From Ignatzschineria larvae DSM 13226 (lineage in GTDB: Bacteria > Pseudomonadota > Gammaproteobacteria > Cardiobacteriales > Wohlfahrtiimonadaceae): a stretch of DNA of 64,000 nt. Both the position numbers and the translations under genes were made by a program. Shown here one piece after another: positions 44,207 to 52,908 of the stretch (positions are counted from its first letter, which is position 1; each line of letters begins with the position of its first letter). Where the stretch lies: positions 191,001-255,000 of the forward strand of contig NZ_CP150637.1 of NCBI RefSeq assembly GCF_038500265.1, given 5' to 3'. Below the pieces are notes generated by a model. That model had not been told where the DNA came from and did no database searches. It saw only the letters and a program-made list of their open reading frames with translations.

Positions 44207-46018
44207 ATGATTATTGAGTTAAAAATTCCAGATATCGGCAATTTTGATAGTGTCGATGTGATTGAAGTGCTCGTAAAACCAGGTGATACCGTTGCTATTG
44301 ATGATACACTTTTAACGCTTGAGTCTGACAAAGCTTCTATGGATGTACCCGCGGAAAAAGCAGGGACGATCACAGAAGTACTAGTTTCTGTGGGTGATTC
44401 TGTAAGTGAAGGAACTGTCATTGCTAAATTAGAAGTAGCAGAAGGCTCATCAGAATCGGCTGCTAAAACTGATGCCTCTAAAGTAGATTCAGTTAAAACG
44501 GAAGCGAAATCAGAGGCAAATGTAGAGAGAAAAGCAGAACCTGCTCAAGCAACTCATCAAGCGGCAACAGCACAGGCAGATGATGTGGTCATGTCTACGA
44601 TTTTAGATCCGGATTGTGATCTTGTTGTGATTGGTGGCGGTCCGGGTGGTTATTCTGCAGCTTTTAGAGCGGCTGATTTAGGGCTTAAAGTGATCCTTGT
44701 TGAACGATATCCAACCATTGGTGGAGTGTGTTTAAATGTCGGTTGTATTCCCTCTAAAGCATTACTACACGTTGTAGATGTAATGGAATCTGCGAAATCT
44801 TTTGCAGATATCGGTATTACTTACGAAGCGCCTAAAGTCGATATTGACAAATTACGAGGCTTTAAAGAGTCGGTTGTTAATAAATTGACGGGCGGTTTAG
44901 CAGGAATGGCTAAAATGCGTAAAGTGGAAATTGTTCAAGGGTTTGCAACCTTTAAGAATGATCATCACTTAACCGTTGCCTTGACAGAAGGCGGCGAGCG
45001 TGAAATTAGCTTTAATAAGGCAATTATTGCGGCAGGCTCTTCTGTTGTTAAATTGCCTTTCTTGCCAGAAGATCCTCGTATTATCGATTCAACCGGTGCG
45101 CTTGAGTTACAAGATATTCCTAAGAAATTATTGGTCATCGGTGGCGGGATCATTGGTCTTGAGATGGCCACGGTCTACTCAACGCTAGGTAGTGAAATCA
45201 CTATCGCAGAATTTGCAGATGGTTTAGTACCGGGGGCAGATCGTGATTTGGTAAAAGTCTTTGAAAAATATAACAAAGATCGTTTCCATAAAGTGATGCT
45301 TAAAACGGCTGTAACGGGTGCAAAAGCAACCGATGCCGGTATTGAAGTAACCTTTGAAGGGGCGAATGCACCTGATGGTCCTTTGACGTTCGATAAGGTG
45401 TTAGTGGCAGTCGGTCGTAAGCCAAATGGTTTAACGCTTCATGCCGAGAAAGCGGGTGTGAATGTAGATGAGCGGGGTTTTATCTCTGTTGATAAACAGA
45501 TGCGAACTAATGTACCTCATATCTTTGCAATTGGAGATATTGTGGGTCAACCTATGCTTGCACATAAGGCTGTTCATGAAGCGCATGTGGCGGCTGAAGT
45601 CTGTATCGGTGAGAAACGCTTCTTTGATGCAAAATTTGTACCATCAGTAGCTTATACCGATCCTGAAATTGCTTGGGCGGGTTTAACTGAAACCGAAGCA
45701 AAAGCAAAAGGGATTAAGTATGAGGTCTCAGTTTTCCCTTGGGCTGCAAGTGGGAAGGCGATTGCCAATGGTCGTGATGAAGGCTTTACGAAATTGCTTT
45801 ATGATCCGGAGAGTAAAATTATTCTTGGTGGGGCAGTGGTAGGGATTCATGCCGGCGATTTAATCGGTGAAATCTGTCTTGCTGTTGAAATGGGGGCGGA
45901 TAGTATTGATATAGGTCATACGATTCATCCTCATCCAACCTTGATTGAATCTGTGGGAATGGCTGCAGAAAATATCCTGGGCGCATGTACTGATCTACCA
46001 CCACAACGGAAAAAATAG
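44207..46018 (+). CDS. lpdA: Dihydrolipoamide dehydrogenase with N-terminal lipoyl domain
   Basis: E3 of the complex; reoxidises dihydrolipoamide using FAD and NAD+. The 603 residues begin with an extra lipoyl domain (about 1-78, lipoyl-lysine 42 in ESDKASMDVPA), joined by an Ala/Lys/Glu linker to a normal E3. The E3 has the FAD motif VIGGGPGGYSAAFRAADLG near 141, redox disulfide Cys175/Cys180 (GGVCLNVGCIPSK), NAD motif VIGGGIIGLEMATVYSTLG, and active His in HPHPTLIES. Lipoyl-E3 fusions are known in Neisseria and some gammaproteobacteria. It overlaps neither neighbour and ends the operon. Confidence 0.95.
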   Translation: MIIELKIPDIGNFDSVDVIEVLVKPGDTVAIDDTLLTLESDKASMDVPAEKAGTITEVLVSVGDSVSEGTVIAKLEVAEGSSESAAKTDASKVDSVKTEAKSEANVERKAEPAQATHQAATAQADDVVMSTILDPDCDLVVIGGGPGGYSAAFRAADLGLKVILVERYPTIGGVCLNVGCIPSKALLHVVDVMESAKSFADIGITYEAPKVDIDKLRGFKESVVNKLTGGLAGMAKMRKVEIVQGFATFKNDHHLTVALTEGGEREISFNKAIIAAGSSVVKLPFLPEDPRIIDSTGALELQDIPKKLLVIGGGIIGLEMATVYSTLGSEITIAEFADGLVPGADRDLVKVFEKYNKDRFHKVMLKTAVTGAKATDAGIEVTFEGANAPDGPLTFDKVLVAVGRKPNGLTLHAEKAGVNVDERGFISVDKQMRTNVPHIFAIGDIVGQPMLAHKAVHEAHVAAEVCIGEKRFFDAKFVPSVAYTDPEIAWAGLTETEAKAKGIKYEVSVFPWAASGKAIANGRDEGFTKLLYDPESKIILGGAVVGIHAGDLIGEICLAVEMGADSIDIGHTIHPHPTLIESVGMAAENILGACTDLPPQRKK

Positions 46019-46055
46019 GTTAGTACTGATACAGTCTACTTAGAAGTGATAAAAG

Positions 46056-46095
46056 AAACCCAAAATATCGAGTGATATTTTGGGTTTTGTTTTTA
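46056..46095 (+). terminator. Terminator of the aceE-aceF-lpdA operon
   Basis: A perfect 14-bp stem, AAACCCAAAATATC with GATATTTTGGGTTT, has a GAGT loop and is followed by TGTTTTT. Confidence 0.9.
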
Positions 46096-46106
46096 CTGAA
46101 TTGTAT

Positions 46107-46237
46107 TATAGTAAATTTGGTTTAAGAAAAATGATTTTAAACAACACTTGCAAGATGCCGGATAGAATAGCTTCCTTACTTATTGCAGCCGATGCGCCGG
46201 CATTTAAATATGCTTATTTTGAACCGACATTACTATA
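46107..46237. repeat. MITE-like dispersed repeat, copy C (131 bp, reverse)
   Basis: It runs opposite to copies A and B and starts TATAGTAAATTTGGTTTAAG. The inner CTTGCAAGATGCCGGAT and GATGCGCCGGCATTT match the other copies; it ends TTACTATA. About 40 bases near one end of the interior are missing compared with copies A and B. Confidence 0.8.
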
Positions 46238-46271
46238 AATAATTGTATGAAATGAGTTGAATGAATTAAGA

Positions 46272-47462
<1,191 letters not shown>

Positions 47463-47484
47463 ATAACTGTTTAGAGCGATATTA

Positions 47485-47745
47485 TTAAGCAACTGGATCG
47501 ATGCTTACATATTTACGCTTGCCTAAACCTTTGGTTTCGAATGTTACATGACCATCAGTTTTTGCAAAAAGTGTGTGATCTTTACCAACACCTACATTTA
47601 ATCCTGCATGAAAACGTGTACCACGTTGACGAACAATGATTGAACCAGCTGTTACAAGCTCACCACCAAAACGCTTTACTCCAAGACGTTTACTTTCTGA
47701 GTCACGACCGTTACGGCTCGAACCAACACCTTTCTTCTGTGCCAT
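47485..47745 (-). CDS. rpmA: Large ribosomal subunit protein L27
   Basis: 50S protein near the peptidyl-transferase centre. The 86 residues start [20 protein letters not shown], the mature-type N-terminus of proteobacteria, with no Firmicutes-style cleavable leader. Later [22 protein letters not shown] fits the family. It starts 25 bases after the rplU stop. Confidence 0.97.
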   Translation of the reverse strand: MAQKKGVGSSRNGRDSESKRLGVKRFGGELVTAGSIIVRQRGTRFHAGLNVGVGKDHTLFAKTDGHVTFETKGLGKRKYVSIDPVA

Positions 47746-47770
47746 AGTTTAAGTACCTCTATAAGTTTAA

Positions 47771-48085
47771 TTAAGCGCTAATGCCAGTGATTTTAATTTC
47801 TGTAAAATGCTGGCGATGACCTGCATGATGGCGATAGTGCTTACGACGACGGAATTTAATAATGTCGATTTTACGAGTACGACCTTGTTTTTTAACTTCC
47901 GCAGTTACTTTAGCACCGGCTACCACAGGAGTACCGACAGTTAAGTTACCATTTGCACTTACAAGAAGAACATCATTTAATTCGATGTTTGAGCCTTCTT
48001 CTGCGCCTTCGATTTTTTCAATACGGAGGATTTGACCTTCCGCAACGCGATATTGTTTACCGCCCGTTCTAATTACTGCATACAT
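47771..48085 (-). CDS. rplU: Large ribosomal subunit protein L21
   Basis: 50S protein that binds 23S rRNA. The 104 residues (E. coli 103) include [48 protein letters not shown] (the signature, about 71-98) and [11 protein letters not shown]. It is the first gene of rplU-rpmA. A good sigma-70 promoter lies about 100 bases upstream. Confidence 0.97.
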   Translation of the reverse strand: MYAVIRTGGKQYRVAEGQILRIEKIEGAEEGSNIELNDVLLVSANGNLTVGTPVVAGAKVTAEVKKQGRTRKIDIIKFRRRKHYRHHAGHRQHFTEIKITGISA

Positions 48086-48482
48086 AATTGCTGAATGCTC
48101 CGCATAAATTAATTTACATAAAATATTCGATCAAACCAGCCATTTGAGAGGGGACTACAAAACGGTCGGGTTTAAGAGGGGTAATATTACTGCTTAACTA
48201 AAAAATAGTCAAGCAATCCCTAGGGACTTTTCTAGGAATAACACAACTCTATGATCAATCTAGCTCGGGATTATCCCACGCTTTAATATAACAATCAATC
48301 AGTCATTTTAAATATTTTCAAATAATTTAAATACATTTTGAATCCCTCAAATTTTATCTATCTACTACCCTTTAATTATGAGCATATGAAGGGTATTTAT
48401 GGATGCAGGGTATTTGCAAATGTAGAGTAAAAGATTGGAGAGAAGTATTGATTTAATCAAATTAGATAGAGTAAGTGGATTA
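48086..48482. other. Intergenic region between rplU and the pilin-like cassette
   Basis: About 400 noncoding bases between divergent units. It contains the rplU promoter (48184-48212), a TCCCTAGGGA palindrome near 48217, and TACCCTT/AAGGGTA (48366-48372 with 48389-48395), an inverted repeat about 90 bases before the first pilin-like start. Confidence 0.5.
48184..48212 (-). promoter_or_regulatory. Sigma-70 promoter of rplU-rpmA
   Basis: On the minus strand TTGACT (48207-48212) and TAATAT (48184-48189) are separated by exactly 17 bases. The transcript would start about 85-90 bases before the rplU start codon. Confidence 0.75.
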
Positions 48483-48722
48483 ATGATGGAACAAGAAAGT
48501 AGCGGGAAGTTAGATGTTGCTGAACATGATCTTCAATATAAACAGAAAGGTAGCAAGCAGGAAGGTGAACGAGGGGCTATTTTGCTGGAAGTTGTCATCG
48601 CTTCGCTATTTCTTTTGCTGGTGATGAGCATGGGTAATCGTTTATTAGGGTTTTATCATCTTAATTACCAGAAGCTCTTCATCACTCATCAAGTATTGAT
48701 GCAGAAACAAAATGAGCGATAA
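48483..48722 (+). CDS. Small prepilin-like protein (PilV-like), putative
   Basis: Protein of 79 residues from ATG 48483; the frame opens upstream at a TTG (48435). A charged leader of about 31 residues ends GERG. It is followed by AILLEVVIASLFLLLVMSMG, which is a type IV prepilin N-terminus with Glu at mature position 5. The part after the helix is only about 25 residues, far shorter than normal PilV, so it may be a stub or serve only as an anchor or initiator. The next gene starts inside its end. Function as a minor pilin is inferred from the N-terminus and neighbours. Confidence 0.6.
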   Translation: MMEQESSGKLDVAEHDLQYKQKGSKQEGERGAILLEVVIASLFLLLVMSMGNRLLGFYHLNYQKLFITHQVLMQKQNER

Positions 48723-49671
48723 ACAGATAACAGGCATGAAGAATTCGTATCGGAGTAGAGAGTCGGGGCAGAGCTTACTCTCAATGCTTGTCGGATTGGC
48801 GCTGTTCGCGATTATTCTTTTAATGGTATCGATGATTACTCGCAGTTGGATGATGCAGACCCTATTACTTAAACAAGAGGTTGAATTATTGGATTCGCTA
48901 GTGGCGACAGAGGATCTTCTACGTAAGGAATTTGAAACTCTGTTATTTGCTCCATATTGCCCATCTTTACTGCCTTCTTATTCGTCGATGATGCTTGGGG
49001 TGAGCGTTGATAAACAATATCGTAATCTTTTACAACAAAGCCTTTTAATATCTTCACCAATGCCTGCTCATAAAGTGAAGGTGCTTAATTTGCATAAATT
49101 ACAAGGTCGGGGAAGTGGGCAATATTCTCCTGAGCCAATGAAGAAGTTGCAACGTTTAGTGGAGGGGAGTGAGCTTTTTTATCTCATTGGTCTTAAAGAG
49201 ACCGGTCTATCTATGCAAGGCACAAAAATTCAAGGAGATATGCCCGCTTCGCTCATCGGAATACGAGGAGCTTATTTTTATTTGACGGATTGTCGTAGCA
49301 GTATGTTGTTGTCGGCCAATCGTAAAGATGAGGGGTTTGAATTATCGGCTGTTGATTTAGAGTTGATTACTCAATTGTTTGATCAGAAAAAGTTGCAGAT
49401 TTATGTAATGCAAGAATATCTCGTATATCTACAAATTCGGGATCAGGAGAGCTTTTTGGTCATAGATTATATGGATGGTCAGGCTTTTTATCGAGCGCCT
49501 TATATTGTGGATATGAATCTGCAATTACAAAATGGTGTATTGACGGTTTTATTGGTGTCCGGCCTTACAAGAAGGGCGCCGGCTAAAAATATTGTAGAAG
49601 ATTTTTATGGGCGAACTATTGAAAATGGTTGGAATATCAATGTTTGGCCTATTGAGATTTCCTTGGAATAG
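48712..49671 (+). CDS. PilW-like minor pilin, putative
   Basis: Protein of 319 residues that overlaps the previous gene by 11 bases (ATG 48712; an in-frame ATG at 48736 is possible). The leader ends RESG, followed by QSLLSMLVGLALFAIILLM, a prepilin-type helix. The fifth residue is Ser where Glu is normal. The body has a PilW-like segment, YFYLTDCRSSMLLSANRKDEG (about 183-203), and a late FYRAPYIVDMNLQL. PilW-type proteins start pilus or competence-pseudopilus assembly. Nothing else of the pilus machinery lies in the window. Low similarity makes the family call tentative. Confidence 0.6.
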   Translation: MSDKQITGMKNSYRSRESGQSLLSMLVGLALFAIILLMVSMITRSWMMQTLLLKQEVELLDSLVATEDLLRKEFETLLFAPYCPSLLPSYSSMMLGVSVDKQYRNLLQQSLLISSPMPAHKVKVLNLHKLQGRGSGQYSPEPMKKLQRLVEGSELFYLIGLKETGLSMQGTKIQGDMPASLIGIRGAYFYLTDCRSSMLLSANRKDEGFELSAVDLELITQLFDQKKLQIYVMQEYLVYLQIRDQESFLVIDYMDGQAFYRAPYIVDMNLQLQNGVLTVLLVSGLTRRAPAKNIVEDFYGRTIENGWNINVWPIEISLE

Positions 49672-49760
49672 ATTGAATGATAGAAATTGTATTGTAGAGA
49701 TTATTCAATTGCTTATAGTGCCGATTGTAGTAATGACTGAAAAAGTGAAGTAAGTGTAAG

Positions 49761-50927
49761 ATGAGAACGATGCAACAGCGAGAATCAGGTTCTATTTTTG
49801 TCGGCGTTATTATAATAGTAGGGCTATTTTTTCTATTCTTTTGGGGCATGCAACAGATGCTCTCTCAGGAGTGGTTTTTATTACGTAAAAAATCTGCTTG
49901 GGTTGAGAAATTGCATGTTTCAAAATCTTTTGTTCGAAAGCCGAATCAATTTTCAATTACCAAAAAAGAGGCTCATCAAGTCGAGAAGTGTGACCTGTAT
50001 CGGCAGAAAATCCTAATTAGGAATCGTCAGTCAGAGGGGAATCATTCTTTAAATATATCTGATTGTTATAATGACCCCTTTTATAAGTTAAATGTTGATT
50101 TCTATCTAGATGCCGTATCTCCTGATCAAAATATCTCTTATGCGCACTATTATTATGAGGTCAATAATGACAGTAAGGCCTTAGAGAATGCTGTTTTAGT
50201 TGAGTTTGTGAGGGTTGAAGAAGATTTGGTATCGGTTGTTATTCTTCATGAGAACCAGCAATATGATTACCAGTTGCCTCTATTTGATGATCAAGAACGG
50301 ATACAGTATCAGTTAGTGAAAGGTATCGATAGTGGAGTGGCGATAATTGTAAATCGCACGCTTTGGTTTTTGTCGTTTACAGGGGAGGTGAAGCTTGTTG
50401 CGCGAGACTTACCTTTTAAATTTGAATCAATACTGTTATCTGCTTTAATTCCTGTTAAGAAGGGGCTCGATAATGATAGTGAAAAAAATGCGTTATATTT
50501 CAATAGAACCTATTTGAATAAAGTCTATTTTTTAGTGCGTCCAACAAAAGCAGAATTGAGATTATACTTGATAGATGCTGCCGGTATTGGAGGAGAGATA
50601 AAAAGATGGAATCTTGATAATGAACGAGATTTTGATGAGGGATATGGAGTGTTGGAGAAAAGGATTCGTTTAAGTTTAGATCGTTGGAGCGTGGAGTGGT
50701 TAGATCAGGCGGGAATAATACTCTTATTCAAGAGTCTTGATCAGGAATATGACCGACTATTTGCAATAGATTGGGGAGGCAGTCCGTTATGGGGAGATCG
50801 AGCTTTTTGGGTTCGTCAGGTAGATAACGGTGTTTATTGTGGTTTGCAGCAAATATTGTTTGAGCCTGTGCCGGGATGGATTCTAGGATGTCAGCGATTA
50901 CGAGAAGGTAAAATAGTGATAGAGTAG
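49761..50927 (+). CDS. Prepilin-like exported protein with large C-terminal domain, unknown
   Basis: I do not recognise this 388-residue protein. The start RESGSIFVGVIIIVGLFFLFF resembles a PilX-type prepilin, cut after Gly and without Glu5. It keeps the same RESG leader as the gene before it. The C-terminal part (about 100-388) is rich in beta-strand-like repeats such as LWFLSFTGEVKLVAR, LYLIDAAGIGGEIKRWN and LFAIDWGGSPLWGDR. These weakly recall propeller blades of pilus-tip proteins. Cysteines at about 75, 97 and two near the C-terminus could form disulfides. It follows the PilW-like gene by 89 bases, and fdhD starts 61 bases later. Confidence 0.5.
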   Translation: MRTMQQRESGSIFVGVIIIVGLFFLFFWGMQQMLSQEWFLLRKKSAWVEKLHVSKSFVRKPNQFSITKKEAHQVEKCDLYRQKILIRNRQSEGNHSLNISDCYNDPFYKLNVDFYLDAVSPDQNISYAHYYYEVNNDSKALENAVLVEFVRVEEDLVSVVILHENQQYDYQLPLFDDQERIQYQLVKGIDSGVAIIVNRTLWFLSFTGEVKLVARDLPFKFESILLSALIPVKKGLDNDSEKNALYFNRTYLNKVYFLVRPTKAELRLYLIDAAGIGGEIKRWNLDNERDFDEGYGVLEKRIRLSLDRWSVEWLDQAGIILLFKSLDQEYDRLFAIDWGGSPLWGDRAFWVRQVDNGVYCGLQQILFEPVPGWILGCQRLREGKIVIE

Positions 50928-50988
50928 TTTAATCGAATGGGTATACGGTCATTGGCGCGGCTAATGACTAAGGTAAAGGTGGGATCAA

Positions 50989-51774
50989 ATGACAAAAGAT
51001 AAAACAGCTTTTTTTGAAACAGTCAATGTTCAGCGTTATCGCGCTGGAGAATGGCGGATGGTGAAAGATGACGTGTTAATAGAACGTCCAGTATCGCTTA
51101 TTTATAATGGTATGCCGCATGTTGTCATTATGTGTACGCCGCAAGACTTAATAGATTTTATCTATGGGTTTTCTCTAACTGAAGGTATTGTTATGAGTCG
51201 AGATGATATTCGCTCTATCGATATTCATCCTAAGCCATTAGGCGTTGAAGCGCGCGTTGAGGTTACCCCTCTCTGTATGTTCCGTATTGAGGGACGAAAG
51301 CGACAGATGAGTGCACGAACAGGGTGCGGTATTTGCGGTTTAGATACATTGACTGATGTGGTGAGAGAACAAAAGCCTATTGATTTCGATTTTAAAATAA
51401 ATGAGGTTGCGATTGATAAAGCGTTGGGTGATGCTACGGATGCGCAGATTATGAATCAAAAGACGGGTGGGGCGCATGCAGCTTTCTTTGTCGCAAGTGA
51501 TGGTGTAATTATGTTAATGCGAGAAGATGTCGGTCGGCATGTGGCACTCGATAAGCTGATAGGTGGGATGATACAGCAGAATATAGATCCTAAAAGTGGT
51601 TTTATCTTGACCACTTCTCGGGCAAGCTTTGAGATGATACAGAAAGCTGTTGCTGCGCGGGTGGGGTTATTGGTAACAATGTCAGCACCCACTTCTATGG
51701 CGATTGATCTAGCGCATGAAATGAATTTGAAACTTGCCGCTTTTAGTCGAGTCGGTAAAATTAATCTTTATTAA
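50989..51774 (+). CDS. fdhD: Formate dehydrogenase accessory sulfurtransferase FdhD
   Basis: Passes sulfur from IscS to the molybdenum cofactor of formate dehydrogenase. The 261 residues have the key ARTGCGICG motif with Cys113 and Cys116. Also present are TGGAHAAFFVASDGVIMLMREDVGRHVALDKLIG and the C-terminal SRASFEMIQKAVAARVGLLVTMSAPTSMAIDLA. A formate dehydrogenase is expected elsewhere in the genome. ATG is preceded by AAAGGTGGG. It lies directly before the str operon promoter. Confidence 0.94.
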   Translation: MTKDKTAFFETVNVQRYRAGEWRMVKDDVLIERPVSLIYNGMPHVVIMCTPQDLIDFIYGFSLTEGIVMSRDDIRSIDIHPKPLGVEARVEVTPLCMFRIEGRKRQMSARTGCGICGLDTLTDVVREQKPIDFDFKINEVAIDKALGDATDAQIMNQKTGGAHAAFFVASDGVIMLMREDVGRHVALDKLIGGMIQQNIDPKSGFILTTSRASFEMIQKAVAARVGLLVTMSAPTSMAIDLAHEMNLKLAAFSRVGKINLY

Positions 51775-51792
51775 AATTAATCTCTATCAAGG

Positions 51793-51821
51793 TTGACAGA
51801 AATGGTGATTAATTATACTAT
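51793..51821 (+). promoter_or_regulatory. rpsL: Promoter of the str operon
   Basis: A perfect TTGACA -35 (51793-51798) is followed by TATACT (51814-51819, 15-base gap) or TACTAT (51816-51821, 17-base gap). It starts 19 bases after the fdhD stop and about 105 before rpsL. Confidence 0.65.
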
Positions 51822-51823
51822 CT

Positions 51824-51862
51824 CGTATCCCCTAGGGTAACTGAGGGGTAATTACGTTTTTT
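51824..51862 (+). terminator. Terminator-like hairpin between fdhD and rpsL
   Basis: CGTA..CCCCT pairs with AGGGG..TACG, followed by TTTTTTG. It would end fdhD transcripts. Because it overlaps the predicted str start site, it may also sit at the very 5' end of the rpsL mRNA. Confidence 0.65.
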
Positions 51863-51904
51863 GTTATTTTTATAACTCATGTTTTAAGCAAGGATTTAGA
51901 TTTA

Positions 51905-52279
51905 ATGGTAACAGTTAATCAGTTAATCCGCCGTCCGCGCGGAACGAAAGCTGATAAATCTGACGTTCCTGCACTTGAGGGTTCACCTCAACGTCGTGGA
52001 GTGTGTACAAGGGTTTATACAGCAACACCTAAAAAACCTAACTCTGCTATGCGTAAAGTATGTCGTGTTCGTTTAACTAACGGATATGAAGTGTCTAGCT
52101 ACATCGGTGGTGAAGGCCATAACTTACAAGAGCACAGTGTTGTTTTAGTACGTGGTGGAAGAGTAAAAGACCTTCCAGGGGTTCGTTATCACGTTGTTCG
52201 TGGTGCATTGGACTCGCAAGGTGTTGATAAACGCCGTAAAGGTCGTTCAAAATATGGTGCTAAGAAGCCTAAAGCTTAA
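51905..52279 (+). CDS. rpsL: Small ribosomal subunit protein S12
   Basis: 30S protein at the decoding centre. The 124 residues equal E. coli S12. The decoding-loop segment [20 protein letters not shown] includes Lys43 (TPKKPN), and [17 protein letters not shown] follows later; both are the wild-type, streptomycin-sensitive forms. The start reads MVTVNQLIR after AAGGA. First gene of rpsL-rpsG-fusA-tuf. Confidence 0.98.
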   Translation: MVTVNQLIRRPRGTKADKSDVPALEGSPQRRGVCTRVYTATPKKPNSAMRKVCRVRLTNGYEVSSYIGGEGHNLQEHSVVLVRGGRVKDLPGVRYHVVRGALDSQGVDKRRKGRSKYGAKKPKA

Positions 52280-52333
52280 TCAAGCTTGGTGATTTTAGTT
52301 AAGATTGGATTTAGTATTTATTGAGAGTATCTC

Positions 52334-52804
52334 ATGTCTAGAAGAAGAGAAGTCCCAAAACGCGAGATTTTGCCTGATGCAATGTATGGCGATGTAATGC
52401 TTGCGAAGTTTATTAATATGGTGATGGTTTCTGGTAAGAAATCGATCGCTGAGCGAATCATGTATGGCGCATTAGATATCGTTAAAGAGAAAGGCCACGA
52501 AAATCCTGTTGAAGCCTTAGAGCAGGCTTTAGAAAATGTTCGACCAAAAGTTGAAGTTAAGTCAAGACGCGTTGGTGGTGCAACTTATCAGGTTCCTGTA
52601 GAGGTTCGTGCCACAAGACGTGATGCCTTAGCTATGCGCTGGATGGTAGATGCGGCTAGAAAACGTTCTGAAAAATCAATGGTTCGTCGTATGGGTGCTG
52701 AAATTTTAGATGCACTTGAGAATCGTGGTGCTGCGGTGAGAAAAAGAGAAGATATGCACCGTATGGCAGAAGCAAACAAGGCGTTCTCACATTTCCGCTG
52801 GTAA
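52334..52804 (+). CDS. rpsG: Small ribosomal subunit protein S7
   Basis: Initiates assembly of the 30S head; in E. coli it also represses the str operon. The 156 residues start [15 protein letters not shown] and include [28 protein letters not shown] and the C-terminal [13 protein letters not shown]. It lies 54 bases after rpsL. A weak hairpin sits in the gap to fusA. Confidence 0.98.
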   Translation: MSRRREVPKREILPDAMYGDVMLAKFINMVMVSGKKSIAERIMYGALDIVKEKGHENPVEALEQALENVRPKVEVKSRRVGGATYQVPVEVRATRRDALAMRWMVDAARKRSEKSMVRRMGAEILDALENRGAAVRKREDMHRMAEANKAFSHFRW

Positions 52805-52831
52805 GAAATTTACAGAATTTGTTTATGCAAC

Positions 52832-52870
52832 TGCGGTGCTCATCTATAATGGGTCACCGCATTTGTTGTT
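52832..52870 (+). terminator. Weak hairpin between rpsG and fusA
   Basis: TGCGGTG (52832-52838) pairs with CACCGCA (52855-52861) over a 16-base loop and is followed by TTTGTTGTTT. It could be an attenuator or a processing site rather than a full stop, as fusA must be expressed. Confidence 0.45.
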
Positions 52871-52908
52871 TAAAGAAAAAATTGAATTTATAAAGAAGGA
52901 TTTTAATT

